A stretch of DNA of 64,000 nucleotides from Diadema setosum (taxonomy: Eukaryota > Echinodermata > Echinoidea > Diadematoida > Diadematidae): positions 15,212,084 to 15,276,083 of the forward strand of contig NC_092692.1 in NCBI RefSeq assembly GCF_964275005.1, given 5' to 3'. The notes under the pieces are model-generated. The model saw nothing but the letters and a program-made list of their open reading frames with translations. It was not told the origin of the DNA and did no database searches. Each line of letters begins with the position of its first letter. Position 1 is the first letter of the stretch. Shown piece by piece: positions 1 through 11,100 of the stretch. A program made the translations under genes and the position numbers.

Positions 1-212
1 CTAGAACCAATCTTACTTTTTATATATATATTTTTGTAGACTAATCGACTGTTTTCCATTCCCGTACAAGACTGTCCCGCTAAAGACCCCTGAAGTACTG
101 TACCCGCCTTCACAAAAATACGTATATGTACTAGATTCTATACGTGATTATCACCGCCTGCGGCACGCGTTTGCAAAAAGTGGGGGGGGGGCACTTCCGG
201 GTTGCTTGAGCT

Positions 213-270
<58 letters not shown>
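213..270. repeat. (CTA)n trinucleotide microsatellite
   Basis: About 19 uninterrupted CTA units are followed by a degenerate AAT/GAT-rich tract up to about 345. The open frames of poly-Leu, poly-Thr or poly-Ser across it are repeat artefacts. Confidence 0.95.
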
Positions 271-271
<1 letters not shown>

Positions 272-2472
272 ATGATAATAATGGTAATAATAATAATAAT
301 GATAATAATAATAATAACAATGATAATTATAATAATATTAGTAATAAAAAGGTCTACACGGCATTTCGTACCGGCTTCGAAAGGTTTCATTACATTTTCG
401 TCCATTTCTATTCTGCTACTCTCGGGATATAAAAAAGGGGACACAAAGTGGTGACACCCTATGTATTCCTGTGAACAGGATTAAAAAAAAAATAAATAAA
501 GAGAGAGAGAGAGAAAAGAAAAAAATGGGGGCCCGGCCCAGAGCACACCCCCAACCCCCGTTCCGTCGGCGATGATTATGTCCTTGTAAGTTGTCAGTGG
601 TGAATATTATTCTGTATATAGGCACTATATGAGATTCTAACTTAGTACGCAGAATCTACGTGGTAGAGTTATTGTGAACAAATACTAGTAGGCCTATAAA
701 GTATGATGAATGTTCCAGAACCTTGACCCTAATGTGTGTTTGATTGTTTTTAGTGTGCCCAACTATTAGTAACTATTATAATGAAATGGTGATCCCACTG
801 CTATGATTTGATTGGAGTTGATTTATTTCTGCATTTTTACAAGGTATATACAACCTAACAATTTTCCAATACTATTCACTTTATATCCAACACAAAATGA
901 ATATATATCATATATATATATATATTTATGACATATACCAACAGTGAAATACGTATTGTATAGGTGAATTATAAATATGCAAAACAAATGGAAAATCAAA
1001 GGTTCAAGTCAATGGAATGAATACATACAAAATGTAGGAGACCGTCATCGTATAACCTGTAATTTGTGTTTGAGGGCGGCCCCTTGAAAAGCATAGTTAG
1101 TCTATGATAGCGAGTTCCCTTTGACCTTTGATGAGATTATCGGGGTAATTGTCCCTGAAACAACTCTTTCCGATCTAATCTGGGATGTATGGCATCTTTT
1201 TTTTTTAGTGTAAACGTTGAAGAAATTATCTTTTCCTACTTGGTGAATTTACAGGTTCTTTGTCTGATATTGCAACATTCTTTCGGTCCCATACTGATAC
1301 ACCTATACTGTGATGTTGTACTAATATGACTAATTTTGTGACTGTCGTATTTTTCTTTGCAATCCTTTTCTTGTGTATGATCTAATATGGCCTATAACCC
1401 AGGGCTTATCATCGGTCTCAGTCAGTTGATGGAGATGGAAACGTATCTAGAGGTATATAGGGTATATAATACTCGGTAGTCCTATAATTCTATAGACCTG
1501 CTGATGTGTAGACTATAGATGACGGTAATAAAAACGAAAGTAGCCCTTATTACCTTGTTATTAGTCTTTTCTGGAATCATCACATGCATTTCACTTACCA
1601 GCCATCCCCGTCGTGAGGCCTGAGTATATTATCAGAATATAATGTTACATCGGAAGGTGGATTTAATGTCACAATAAGGTCCTGTTTACCTTTGGTAAGC
1701 AGTGATTTTGAAAGTGTTCAAGAAATCACTTTTGATGCATACGTGTAGGTCATTTTTATCTCAAAACATCCTACCATATCAGTTTTGCAATAAATACTAT
1801 TATGGAGATATCACTATTTTTCTCATTAAACCCTAACTGTAGACGGCTTACTCTTGAAACATTTTCATAACTATTGTTCACATTTGGCTACTTAACATAG
1901 ATTATACTTTTTTAATTTTTGATTTTTTTTTCTATCACAGACGCAAATTTTAGAACTATTTTGTAGCACTAATGCTGGGTTTATGTTTCATCATCAAATG
2001 GTTAAATCATGCCTTAAAGAAGAACATATGAAAGAATAGAAGGGCTCACGCTATAAAGCAAAAACCAAATTAGCGATAAAAATAACTGATTGGCAGTTGG
2101 TCAAAACATATGTCAACTAAAGTTCCGCTAGCTTGTCGAATTTCAGTTCTATATTTGCAATTGTTCTTCTCAAGTCGGAAGGGCGATACCCCTTCAACAT
2201 CCTTCCCCTTCATGCCCTTCTTTTCGGTTCACCTCTATTGCCCGAGAATATTCATTTTCATTATTTTTCATGTTGTACAGTTTCTAAATATGCAACCTGA
2301 CGTGCACGAGATTGCTGGATTTTAGTTCTGAAAGGTGCTAAGGTTATAGCAGGGGAAAGAAGTGACAAACAGCATGCGAAATTTATTGCTTCTCTCTTAA
2401 TGATGTGTTTTTATCGATTTTTCCTCAAATATGACAAAATATACGCTATATGCATCCATCGCAGCTGGATTT

Positions 2473-2475
<3 letters not shown>

Positions 2476-2512
<37 letters not shown>

Positions 2513-2519
2513 TGTGTGT
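2476..2519. repeat. (TG)n microsatellite
   Basis: An alternating TG tract with one TATG interruption. Confidence 0.9.
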
Positions 2520-3454
2520 TCATGGAGTGGATATCTCCTCCACATCACCCTTTCTCTTATCATTGTCCACCCTCATTTTACCTTGAATAATCTTTTTCTT
2601 AAGAGTATACTTTCCTCCTTAAAAGATTCCAAATACGCTACCTAAGATTTGCACCATATTTCAATTCAAAAGATGCAAAAGTTCCCTACAGTGAAGGGGG
2701 GGGGGGGAAACACTCCCCTTACTTTTTGATTTACAATTTCCCAAATATTCCACGAAATCGTGTGCACCAGATCGTTGCTGGAATTTACTTCTAAAATTGC
2801 AAAATCTTCCTCGTGTGGGATGCTGATACTACACCCTCCCCTTTGGTCAATCTTCACAGACTGATCTAGTGATAGTATCCATATAGGCCCACATAGTGAA
2901 AACACACAAACTGCATGGAAAAGAGGTAACAGTTACAACATCAACCATTCACATTATCTTGAAGACTTCCTTTCTTATCATCAAAAAGGGGACTAGATCA
3001 TTGGATTTCACCGGGAAAACGCAAAATCTCCCTTGCCCACCCTTAGAAAAGAGGGCCATGCACATACGGCCATGCTCCCTTTCTCCTTTTTTTTTTTTTT
3101 TAAACGGATTGACGTCCCTATCCCCCATTCATATTGGTAGTGGGCCCCCTCACTATTAGTGTTCCGCCGGCCTTGGCACTGACACTGTCCCTGAATATTC
3201 ACGTTTTTTTTTTTTTTACTGTGTAGAATCAAGAAATTACAAGTTTTCAACTAAAAGTTTGCAAAATATTGTGGAATTTCTCTAAAATTGCAAAAGTATC
3301 CTCATGTGGCAGCCTCCTTCCCCCCCCCCCCCACTTGAATGACCGGTCCCCTCCTCTGTCCCTCCCCCTCCCCCTTGAATGATTACTACGTATGATCATT
3401 ACATGCCATCTCACAGCAGGTTGCTATAATTATAGTTTCTCACCCGAGGGTATA

Positions 3455-3890
3455 AGCCAGTTCGTAATTAGCTTATGTACACCTTGGTACAAACGACCTT
3501 TCTTTTTTCTCAGTTGGTTAGGCACTTCACTCGTTTTCAAAGCGGTATAATGCATAAGCTTGCCCGACATAACAATTTGTGGAATTCATGTTCAAACAAA
3601 GAATGAGCTTTTGCTTAGACCAGGTGACCAGAATAGTCCGTCAGTTGACATTTTAGCAGGCATCTAATTTATTGTTTCGTATGGAATGTAATGACAACCT
3701 TTTTCTTTTGATATTGCAAATGCCAGGCTTGCTATCAGGTGGATGTGCTGGCAAGCACTAATCAGATAAGGATCACATGAATAATCATCACATCACAGAT
3801 GCTCATTTCAGTGAAATGATAAACCAAAATTCCTGTTGGTACAAATGACCATTTTCTGCTCATGCGCAAAGTGGAATTACGAACTGGTCT
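3455..3890. mobile_element. MITE-like element with imperfect terminal inverted repeats
   Basis: The left end reads AGCCAGTTCGTAATT. The right end, reverse-complemented, reads AGACCAGTTCGTAATT, so the termini match over about 15 bp with a one-base gap. Inside, the word TTGGTACAAAYGACC occurs near both ends in the same orientation, a direct repeat nested in the inverted one. TATA lies at the left edge and ATA at the right. No coding capacity is visible, so this is probably a non-autonomous DNA transposon about 436 bp long. The superfamily is not assigned. Confidence 0.5.
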
Positions 3891-4481
3891 ATATTGCTGC
3901 ATGTAGTCCGGCAACCTAACGGGTGGCTCAGGGGTTCAGCACCCCTGTGAAAAAAAAAAAAAAAAAAAGTTGCTCCCAGTTGCCTGGTCCTGTATGTAAG
4001 ATTATGATACATGTCATGCAGACGGCATCTGTTTCTTTTGGTAGTATAACATATTTTGTCCTTCTTTATTTTTCCTTGTTTGTTATAAACATTCAAGGTA
4101 TGGTGCAATTACAGCCCCCCCCCCCCCCCCCACACACACACAGATTTTATTATTGTAATTATGTCCATTGCAGGAAGGGACACATGTTTTCAGTTTCAGC
4201 TTTGTGAGCAAATAGTATTAAAAGGTTGGTATGCCTGCTAATACATGTGCATTCAGTCTGCATAATATATTGCCATTATTCACGGATATAAACATACCAG
4301 AGAGGGAGAGAGAGAGAAAGAGAGAAGGGGTCCCGACCGTGTACAGAATCAGTCTATCTATAGCTCCTTCATTACTTTTATTCTATACATGTACGTTGAA
4401 CTAGCTACCTCGGGCCGGGAATGCTCTTATCTTCTCGCCCTTTATATATATATATATATATATATATAACTAATATAACTA

Positions 4482-4541
4482 TATTCGCACCAAATTTTCG
4501 ACAAAAAAATTTAATGTATCGTCGAAAATTTGGTGCGAATA
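4482..4541. repeat. Perfect 21-bp inverted repeat (hairpin), 18-nt loop
   Basis: The arms 4482-4502 and 4521-4541 are exact reverse complements around the word CGCACCAAATTTTCGAC. They lie between two (TA)n arrays, upstream of the first recognised exon. This could be a very short foldback element. Nothing indicates a function. Confidence 0.8.
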
Positions 4542-4653
4542 AATAACACTGTTGGACTGTCGAAATGCATTCGGACTCTACTTCGTCATCTTTCCTATAC
4601 TGTTACCAACACGCGGACTACAAGTATCATTATATTTATATAATATATAATCA

Positions 4654-4657
<4 letters not shown>

Positions 4658-4720
<63 letters not shown>
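4658..4720. repeat. (TA)n microsatellite
   Basis: An almost pure TA tract just upstream of the gene 1 start exon. Confidence 0.95.
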
Positions 4721-4722
<2 letters not shown>

Positions 4723-4938
4723 ACACCATATCCAGCCATAACGGGCAATGCGAAAACAATCCCGATAATAATAATAATGATGTCCTATTTTGTATGCGTG
4801 CTTTATGACTCACCCTTGGTCACATCTTTCCAATGGCCTTGAATTATAGTTAATGATGACAAACTTTACTACTATAATTATATCTTTTACACAGTGTCAA
4901 ATTGTCCCGGTGAAAGGTACTATACGTACTAGTCCACC

Positions 4939-5185
4939 ATGGCCCAGCCATGGCAGGAAATGAAAACGTGGCACCACCTGCAAAGCAACACGAGCCATGA
5001 TGTCGGATGGGTATCAACACTGGACGATGCTAACTGCATTCTAGAAATGTTTGAAGTCAGCAAGACCACTTCTTTCGTTGGAGACCAAAAATCCAAAGGG
5101 TTTGGACACCATCAACTACGCCAACTGGAAAACACATCTGCTGAAGCTGTAGTGACAGCAGGCAATGTGAATGATGAAAAGTCGG
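4939..5185 (+). CDS. Gene 1 coding exon 1 (residues 1-83, start codon)
   Basis: The ATG sits in CCACCATGG, a near-ideal Kozak context. A good 3' splice site (pyrimidine-rich, ending ACACAG at 4894) lies 44 nt upstream, so the exon probably begins at 4895 and a non-coding exon lies further 5'. The residues GWVSTLDDANCILEMFE and the later KGFGHHQL fit the N-terminal start of CARF-like/MULE proteins, where an acidic helix precedes a K-x-FG motif. The frame ends in phase 1 at a GTAATT donor. Confidence 0.75.
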
Positions 5186-8100
5186 GTAATTATTACTTGA
5201 AATATAGGGTTTAAACATACAGGTCACGAGATACAATCATGTCATTCTTCGAGTACAGTTCAAATTTCTATTGTTCATAATGTCAGTGTGTATCTCACAC
5301 ACGTACATGAGTGGAACTGTACGTACTATACACTAAAACATGTATAATTGTATCTGGTGTAGGACACTTCCCCCGTCTTTTTTTTTTTTTTTTTTAATAC
5401 AAGTGCAGGTCGAGATGGGTACTATATTCACGAGGGTCATTCCGAGAGATCGACATCCACGAGCCATACTCCCAAAGAGTTCTTTAGTTAAAAAAAACTC
5501 CAGGAGCACTAAAGCCTACATGGGTTCCATACTGACAGATGAAAACTGCCCATAGGAGTACGACATAATAACACGGGGCTAAAGTAAGTCTCGAGCATGT
5601 CGATGGCCTATAGTTTGCTTATTGTCGAAATCGTGCCTGTATATGACGGGTGGATTCTACATTTCGTAGGCTGTGTGACTCATGGGCTGTTTCATTCGTG
5701 GATTTAAAACTCGTAACTTGCACCCGTCTTCTGTTCGATCTGTTCGATATTCTTTTGTGTATATGTACACAATGTCTTTGTAGAGAAAAGGCCAACAAAG
5801 AGCTTTGTGCACTTCTAGATGTTAATTCAACCCAAACCATAAGAACCGAATCATATTTATTAAGTAACAACAGTTAATCAGAATATAGCTTTTATTGGTA
5901 AATTTCGTAACCTTGTCATTTACGTTCCTATTCCGAGCATTCAATAACGGATTCAATGCTCGCAGCACTCAATCAGCACTCCAATTCGAAATCCAGTCAT
6001 TCGAATTCACTATCGGAGCAGTCCGAGCAGTCAATTGCTCATTTGCGTCATTCAATTTGAAAATATGTGGAGGCATTTCAACAAGAGGAATACAGCCAGT
6101 GACGAAATATCATCAGTCATTCACATTTGCCCCCCCCCTCAAAAAAAAAAAGAGAAAAAAAGAAAGAAACTACGTTCCAAAGAAAATGACTTATTGTAAA
6201 ACATGTCTGGAAATTAGTTACCTGAAGGCCTTCGTATGTGTCATATTTTCTCTTACTTTCGAGTGGAATAGATTGGGCTCCATGATGAACATTACTTATT
6301 TTTCCGTGTAGGCCCTCCTGTTCATGCTGAAATTTGAAATTCACGAGTATTATGACATTACAATGGCAGCAATGTGCGGGCACATCAGACAGTCACTTGA
6401 CAGTGTACAACGATGTACAATAGGGTAGATTGATGGACATCTTCCAGAAAAACAATTTCGACTCCATTTTGACCGATAAAATGAACACCCTATGGGCCTA
6501 CCTCTTGTTTGTTATTTATCATTTCATTGATATCTTCTTTTTTTTTATCTTCTTTTCGAGGGATTAAGTATAAGATCATCCTGTGTCATGTTTTCTTTTT
6601 GATGCATCGTGTGATGTGATGTGTGATGTGTGTGTGTGTGTGTGTTGGGGGGTTGCCGTTTTTTAATGGGTGATGAGGTGTCATCGAAAGGAGAATGTTT
6701 AAGTAGGTAATTGTCTTTTGTCTTGTTTTCATGCACTACTGAGTGGACCCTATAATTCATTGTGTCTTGAAATGAAAAATCAAAAATACATGCACACGGA
6801 ACAAAGCAGAAGAATTAAACATAAATGTATTAATCCTGGGTTGTAAACATCTTTCCTTGTTTTATACTTTCGCCCATTTCTTCCCATATCCTCACCCCAT
6901 CATCCCATTGTTAAAATTTAAAGTTAAAATTAAAAATTTATTCTTTTACCTTCTATGACTTGATCGCACTGAGTATGAAATTGATCATCTGATAATAAGA
7001 TTGAATGCCCCAAATAAGCTCATCAGCTTTCTCTGCTTCAAATCGAATAGTTGGCATTATTTAAGTAGTGGAATAAAGATAAAAAATAATAACATAGAAT
7101 CAGTGCCGTTGACCTCTGCTTGCATGGCAGCATTGTTTTGTTAACAGCATTAATGCAAAAAAAAAAAAAAAAACTGTGTTTATGTGATGAATCGATCAAC
7201 ACGCGTTTCGTCTTTTTAGACATTTTACTAGCAATCACTATTCAAAAACAAGGCCGCATTTTCTTGTAAGGTTAACGTTTAGAATAAAGGATAAATATTA
7301 TGATACAGATGAAGACTGGAAATTTAATTCCCTCCATTTGATTTCATATACGGCTTCAGAAACTGCGTTCTCATCGTACCTGATAAGGTTTAAGGAAGAC
7401 TCCAACGGATTAGTGCCATACGATGGGGTTCCATTTGTGACGACCGGCAGATATTTCTTAAGCTGCATGTACGGCCGAAACAAGCACCAGTATGCTCAGG
7501 AGAAAAAGAAACAAGAGACCGAGCAGGAGATGCAGGTGACGGTTTGGGAGGTGCAAAATGATGCCACCCCACCCCAGAAACCAAAAACTGAGTTAATGTG
7601 ATACATTATTATTTATTTTGTATTCATGCCAATCAAATAAAACGTTTTCCGTTTTTTTTTTTCATGTTCATGCTCGTCGTCCGTTACCAATGTTTGAACC
7701 TTCTACATTCAATTCAATTCAATTCAATTCATTTCAATTCATTTTATTTCCATACTTCTCATTTGTGGACATTATAACAGAAATCAAACAAGTTCTTTCA
7801 CCTTGTAAACAATGTGCAAAACACAGCAATAAACATGGTGATAACACAGTAATTATATGTAATAACTGGTCAAATTCGAAATCGAGATGGGGTTGATCAA
7901 AGAAAAGTATGGCGGGACCTACATGAAAGCAAGCTTGTTTGGCTGTAAGCCCCGAGTAATCAGTGTTTGTGAAAAAGAAACGGAGAACGGATAGTAGATA
8001 AGACCAGATAATGTAAGAGTGCCAAATAAGAAAAAAAAAAAAAAACTACAAAAAACTAAAATGTGAACTATTACTGTGACCGACATATCATTGGTTTCAG

Positions 8101-11100
8101 GAGGACAACATGATTTGCATAATCATGAAACCTACTTAGGTATATACATAATGTACACTATAAACTGTTGTTGGATTAAAGTTATCGCCAGGATATGATC
8201 AGTAAGACACAAGAAGTAACATGTACAGCTATCAAGCCATTTGGTGTCCGCCGTCAAGCTCTGTATAGAAAGCTAGAGAGAGAAAGAGGGAAAGAGGAGG
8301 AGAGGGAAGCGAAGTAGAATGTGGAATTGATAATGATGAATTCCGAGAGCCTGACAGCAAGACCTAAAATGGAATCTGCAGCGTGTTGACAAGAATGTTT
8401 GATCGGACAATAACATACCACAATATTACATAAGACATTACAATTCAGTTTCTGCAAGATATGCACTCAATAAAGACTCTTTTAATTTGCGTTTAAAGGA
8501 ATATAAAGACAAGCAGCTTGTTATTTCGGGGGAGAGGTCATTCCAATATCTGGGGCCCGCATACATTATCGTTTTTTAGCGAAATTTGTTCGAGTACGTG
8601 GAAGGTGAAATGCGTCACTTTGGCGGGTAGGATAATTATGAATCAAATAGTTTTTCCTGAACATGCGAGTGAAAACATCCGGTAACTCCTTGGCAGAAAA
8701 TTTATACATAAATATGCCGACGTTGTAACTAAATAAATCTGATGTTTTCAGTATCTTATTTTTGAAAAATAGATCGTTCGTGTGAGACAAATATCCAACA
8801 TGGTTGATATTTCTGATGGCGCGTTTTTGAACACGGAACAGTATGTCAAGAAGATTTCTAGGTGCATTCCCCCAAACAAGAATACCATAATTAAGGTACG
8901 GAGCAATCAAAGTAGAATAAAGATTAAGCAGGATTTGACTTGTAAAAACATTCTTCAGTTTATTAAGAACACCCGTATTTTTTGAAAGAATATTACTTAA
9001 GTAACTGACGTGGGATTTCCAAGACAAATCACTGTCAATAAAAAGCCCTAGAAATTTTATACTACTAACTTGATTTAATTCAATTTCATTAAACTTTATG
9101 TTACAAGGAAGGGTTTTAAGACTGTTGCTAAAAGCATACAATGAGTTTTATCGATATTAGGTGACAATTTATTGGCGTATATCCAAGATTGCACAGATTT
9201 AAGTTCTTTATTCATTGTGTTAACAAGAGTATGATGATCTCTGTGTGTAAAAAAACAGATTGGAGTCGTCAGCAAAACATTTAAAGGAAAGAATTGGCGT
9301 GGAACTAGGAAGATCGTTAATGTACAAAATAAACAATAGTGGGCCTAGTAAGGAGCCCTGTGGAACACCACATGAAATTAACTTTAACTGAGAATCATGA
9401 CCATTTATACTCACAAATTGTTTTCTGTTTGATAAATAATCTCGAAACCAGTCCAAAGCCTTCCCACGTATACCATAATGTCGTAGCTTGTAAATCAGAA
9501 TATCATGGTCAATTGTATCGAAGGCCTTTGAAAAATCAAGAAAAACTCCAATAGTGTGGGAGACATCATCTATAGCATGAGCAACTTTATGGATAAAAGT
9601 GAGTAAGGCATGGGTCGTACTGTGGTTTTTCCTAAAACCAAACTGGGAGTTACAAAAAACTTCACACTTTTCGAGAAATTTGTGTTTGCGCGTATATACC
9701 AACCTTTCAAGAAGTTTTGAAAAGGAAGTTAACAAAGAAATAGGGCGATAATTTATCACAGATTCTTTTTGTCCTTTTTTAAAAATTGGTACAACTTTAG
9801 CTATTTTCATTTTTTGTGGAACTATGCCAGTAGATAACGATAAATTAAAAATGTGTGTTAATGGTGTAACTACTTCATTAATGATGTTTTTAAGGAGGAA
9901 ATTGGTGATTCCGTCACATCCAGAGCTTTTCTTATTGTTCAAATTTTGCACGATATCTTTGATTTCTTCTTCAATGACTGCTTCGAAAAAAAGAGACTGC
10001 TGATTCTGGTCCTTTAAAAAGTAATAAAAATCAGTGTTTGAGTGTGGAATACTGCTGGCAAGATTAGGTCCTATGCTTACAAAGTATTCATTGCATACTT
10101 CTGCCACATCAGCTTGATCTTCAATGTACTTATCATTATAGATAATATGCCTAGGGGGTTCAATGTTCTTTTTAGTGTTCAGCGCTTCATTTATCACCTT
10201 CCACGTACTCTTGATGTCATTTTTATACTTGATAAATTGCTTTGAAAATGCATTCTTTTGGCTAAACGTATGGATGATGTAAGAACGTTGCGATAATGCA
10301 CATACCGAGACCGAGTTCGACTGTTAGGATCACTTCTGTATTTATAGAAAAGGGTATTTTTACGGTTAATAGACCTAAGGAGAGATTTTGTAATCCAAGG
10401 TTTTTGGGGAACTTTTTTACGGTTTGAACGAGTAAATGGCTCAACGGGTATACTGGAATCATATGCAGATGACAGTATTTGTGAAAAGTGTTCAAAAGCT
10501 AAGCCCAACTCCGCCGCCTTTTTTGCCTACCCTGTTGTTAGTCAAAAGTGTGAAGCCATCAATGGTAAATAGCGAAGAAGGTGATGTTTCCTTTAACCAG
10601 GTTTCACTGATTCCGATAACTTGACTATCAAATTTAACTTGATTCACGAACATACTGAATTGATCAAAATTTTTGTTTATGCTCCTTACGTTAAAGTATG
10701 AAATAAGAAATTGATTTGGATTTGAATGAGATAATGAAATTATATCGTCTTCGATGTGGTATTCTGTGGGTGGCATTTGAGGACTGGTGTCGTTTACATC
10801 AACGTCAAGTATCAGTTCGTGAGCTTGTGAGTTCAAAAAACTAATTATATCAGGGTTATCACCTTCTTCGCTATTTGTGGCATGTACAGGTACATCCTCT
10901 TTGTCTGGTGCGTAAGCAGACATAACAACAATTTTATTATTCATATCATTCACACTATTTGACTTAGCCATTGTGAAAAAGTATCATAACAGTGGGTATT
11001 ACATAAACTTGTTGACACAAAATTCTGCTTTTGAACTTGTTTGCTGCTTGCTGTCTAGAGAGAAGAAGACATTCACCTGGTTGAGTTATGTAAGATGCTT

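Larger units (their letters stand above)
1..4894. other. Intergenic / upstream region of gene 1
   Basis: I see no coding exon here. The stretch holds a (CTA)n array near 213-270, a (TG)n tract near 2476-2519, several poly-G, poly-C and poly-T runs, a MITE-like element at 3455-3890, a perfect 21-bp hairpin at 4482-4541 and two (TA)n arrays near 4444-4468 and 4658-4720. The short open frames are simple-repeat translations. A possible 5' non-coding exon of gene 1 may lie here, because a good 3' splice site sits just before the exon that carries the start codon. Confidence 0.6.
7706..10971 (-). mobile_element. LINE (CR1/L2-like, Jockey superfamily), 5'-damaged, in gene 1 intron 2
   Basis: Reading on the minus strand, the element starts near 10,971 with an endonuclease N-terminus (FNVRSINKNFDQF, then ISETWL, then GGGVGL). 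It jumps abruptly to the post-endonuclease linker near 10,508, so most of the endonuclease is deleted. The reverse transcriptase follows (10,197-9,220) with NYRPISLL, SKAFDTIDH, PQGSLLGPLLF and the catalytic FADD. A thumb/C-terminal part (9,141-8,566) is in another frame, with at least two frame changes around 9,142-9,240. The 3' UTR ends in a pentanucleotide tail, (GAATT)n on the minus strand, at about 7,706-7,750, as is usual for CR1/L2-type 3' ends. The copy is dead and of moderate age. The clade call rests on motif resemblance only. Confidence 0.8.

Noticed and set aside
138-454. Overlapping open frames of poly-Leu, poly-Thr, poly-Ser and poly-Val
   Set aside because: They are translations of the (CTA)n array on different frames and strands.
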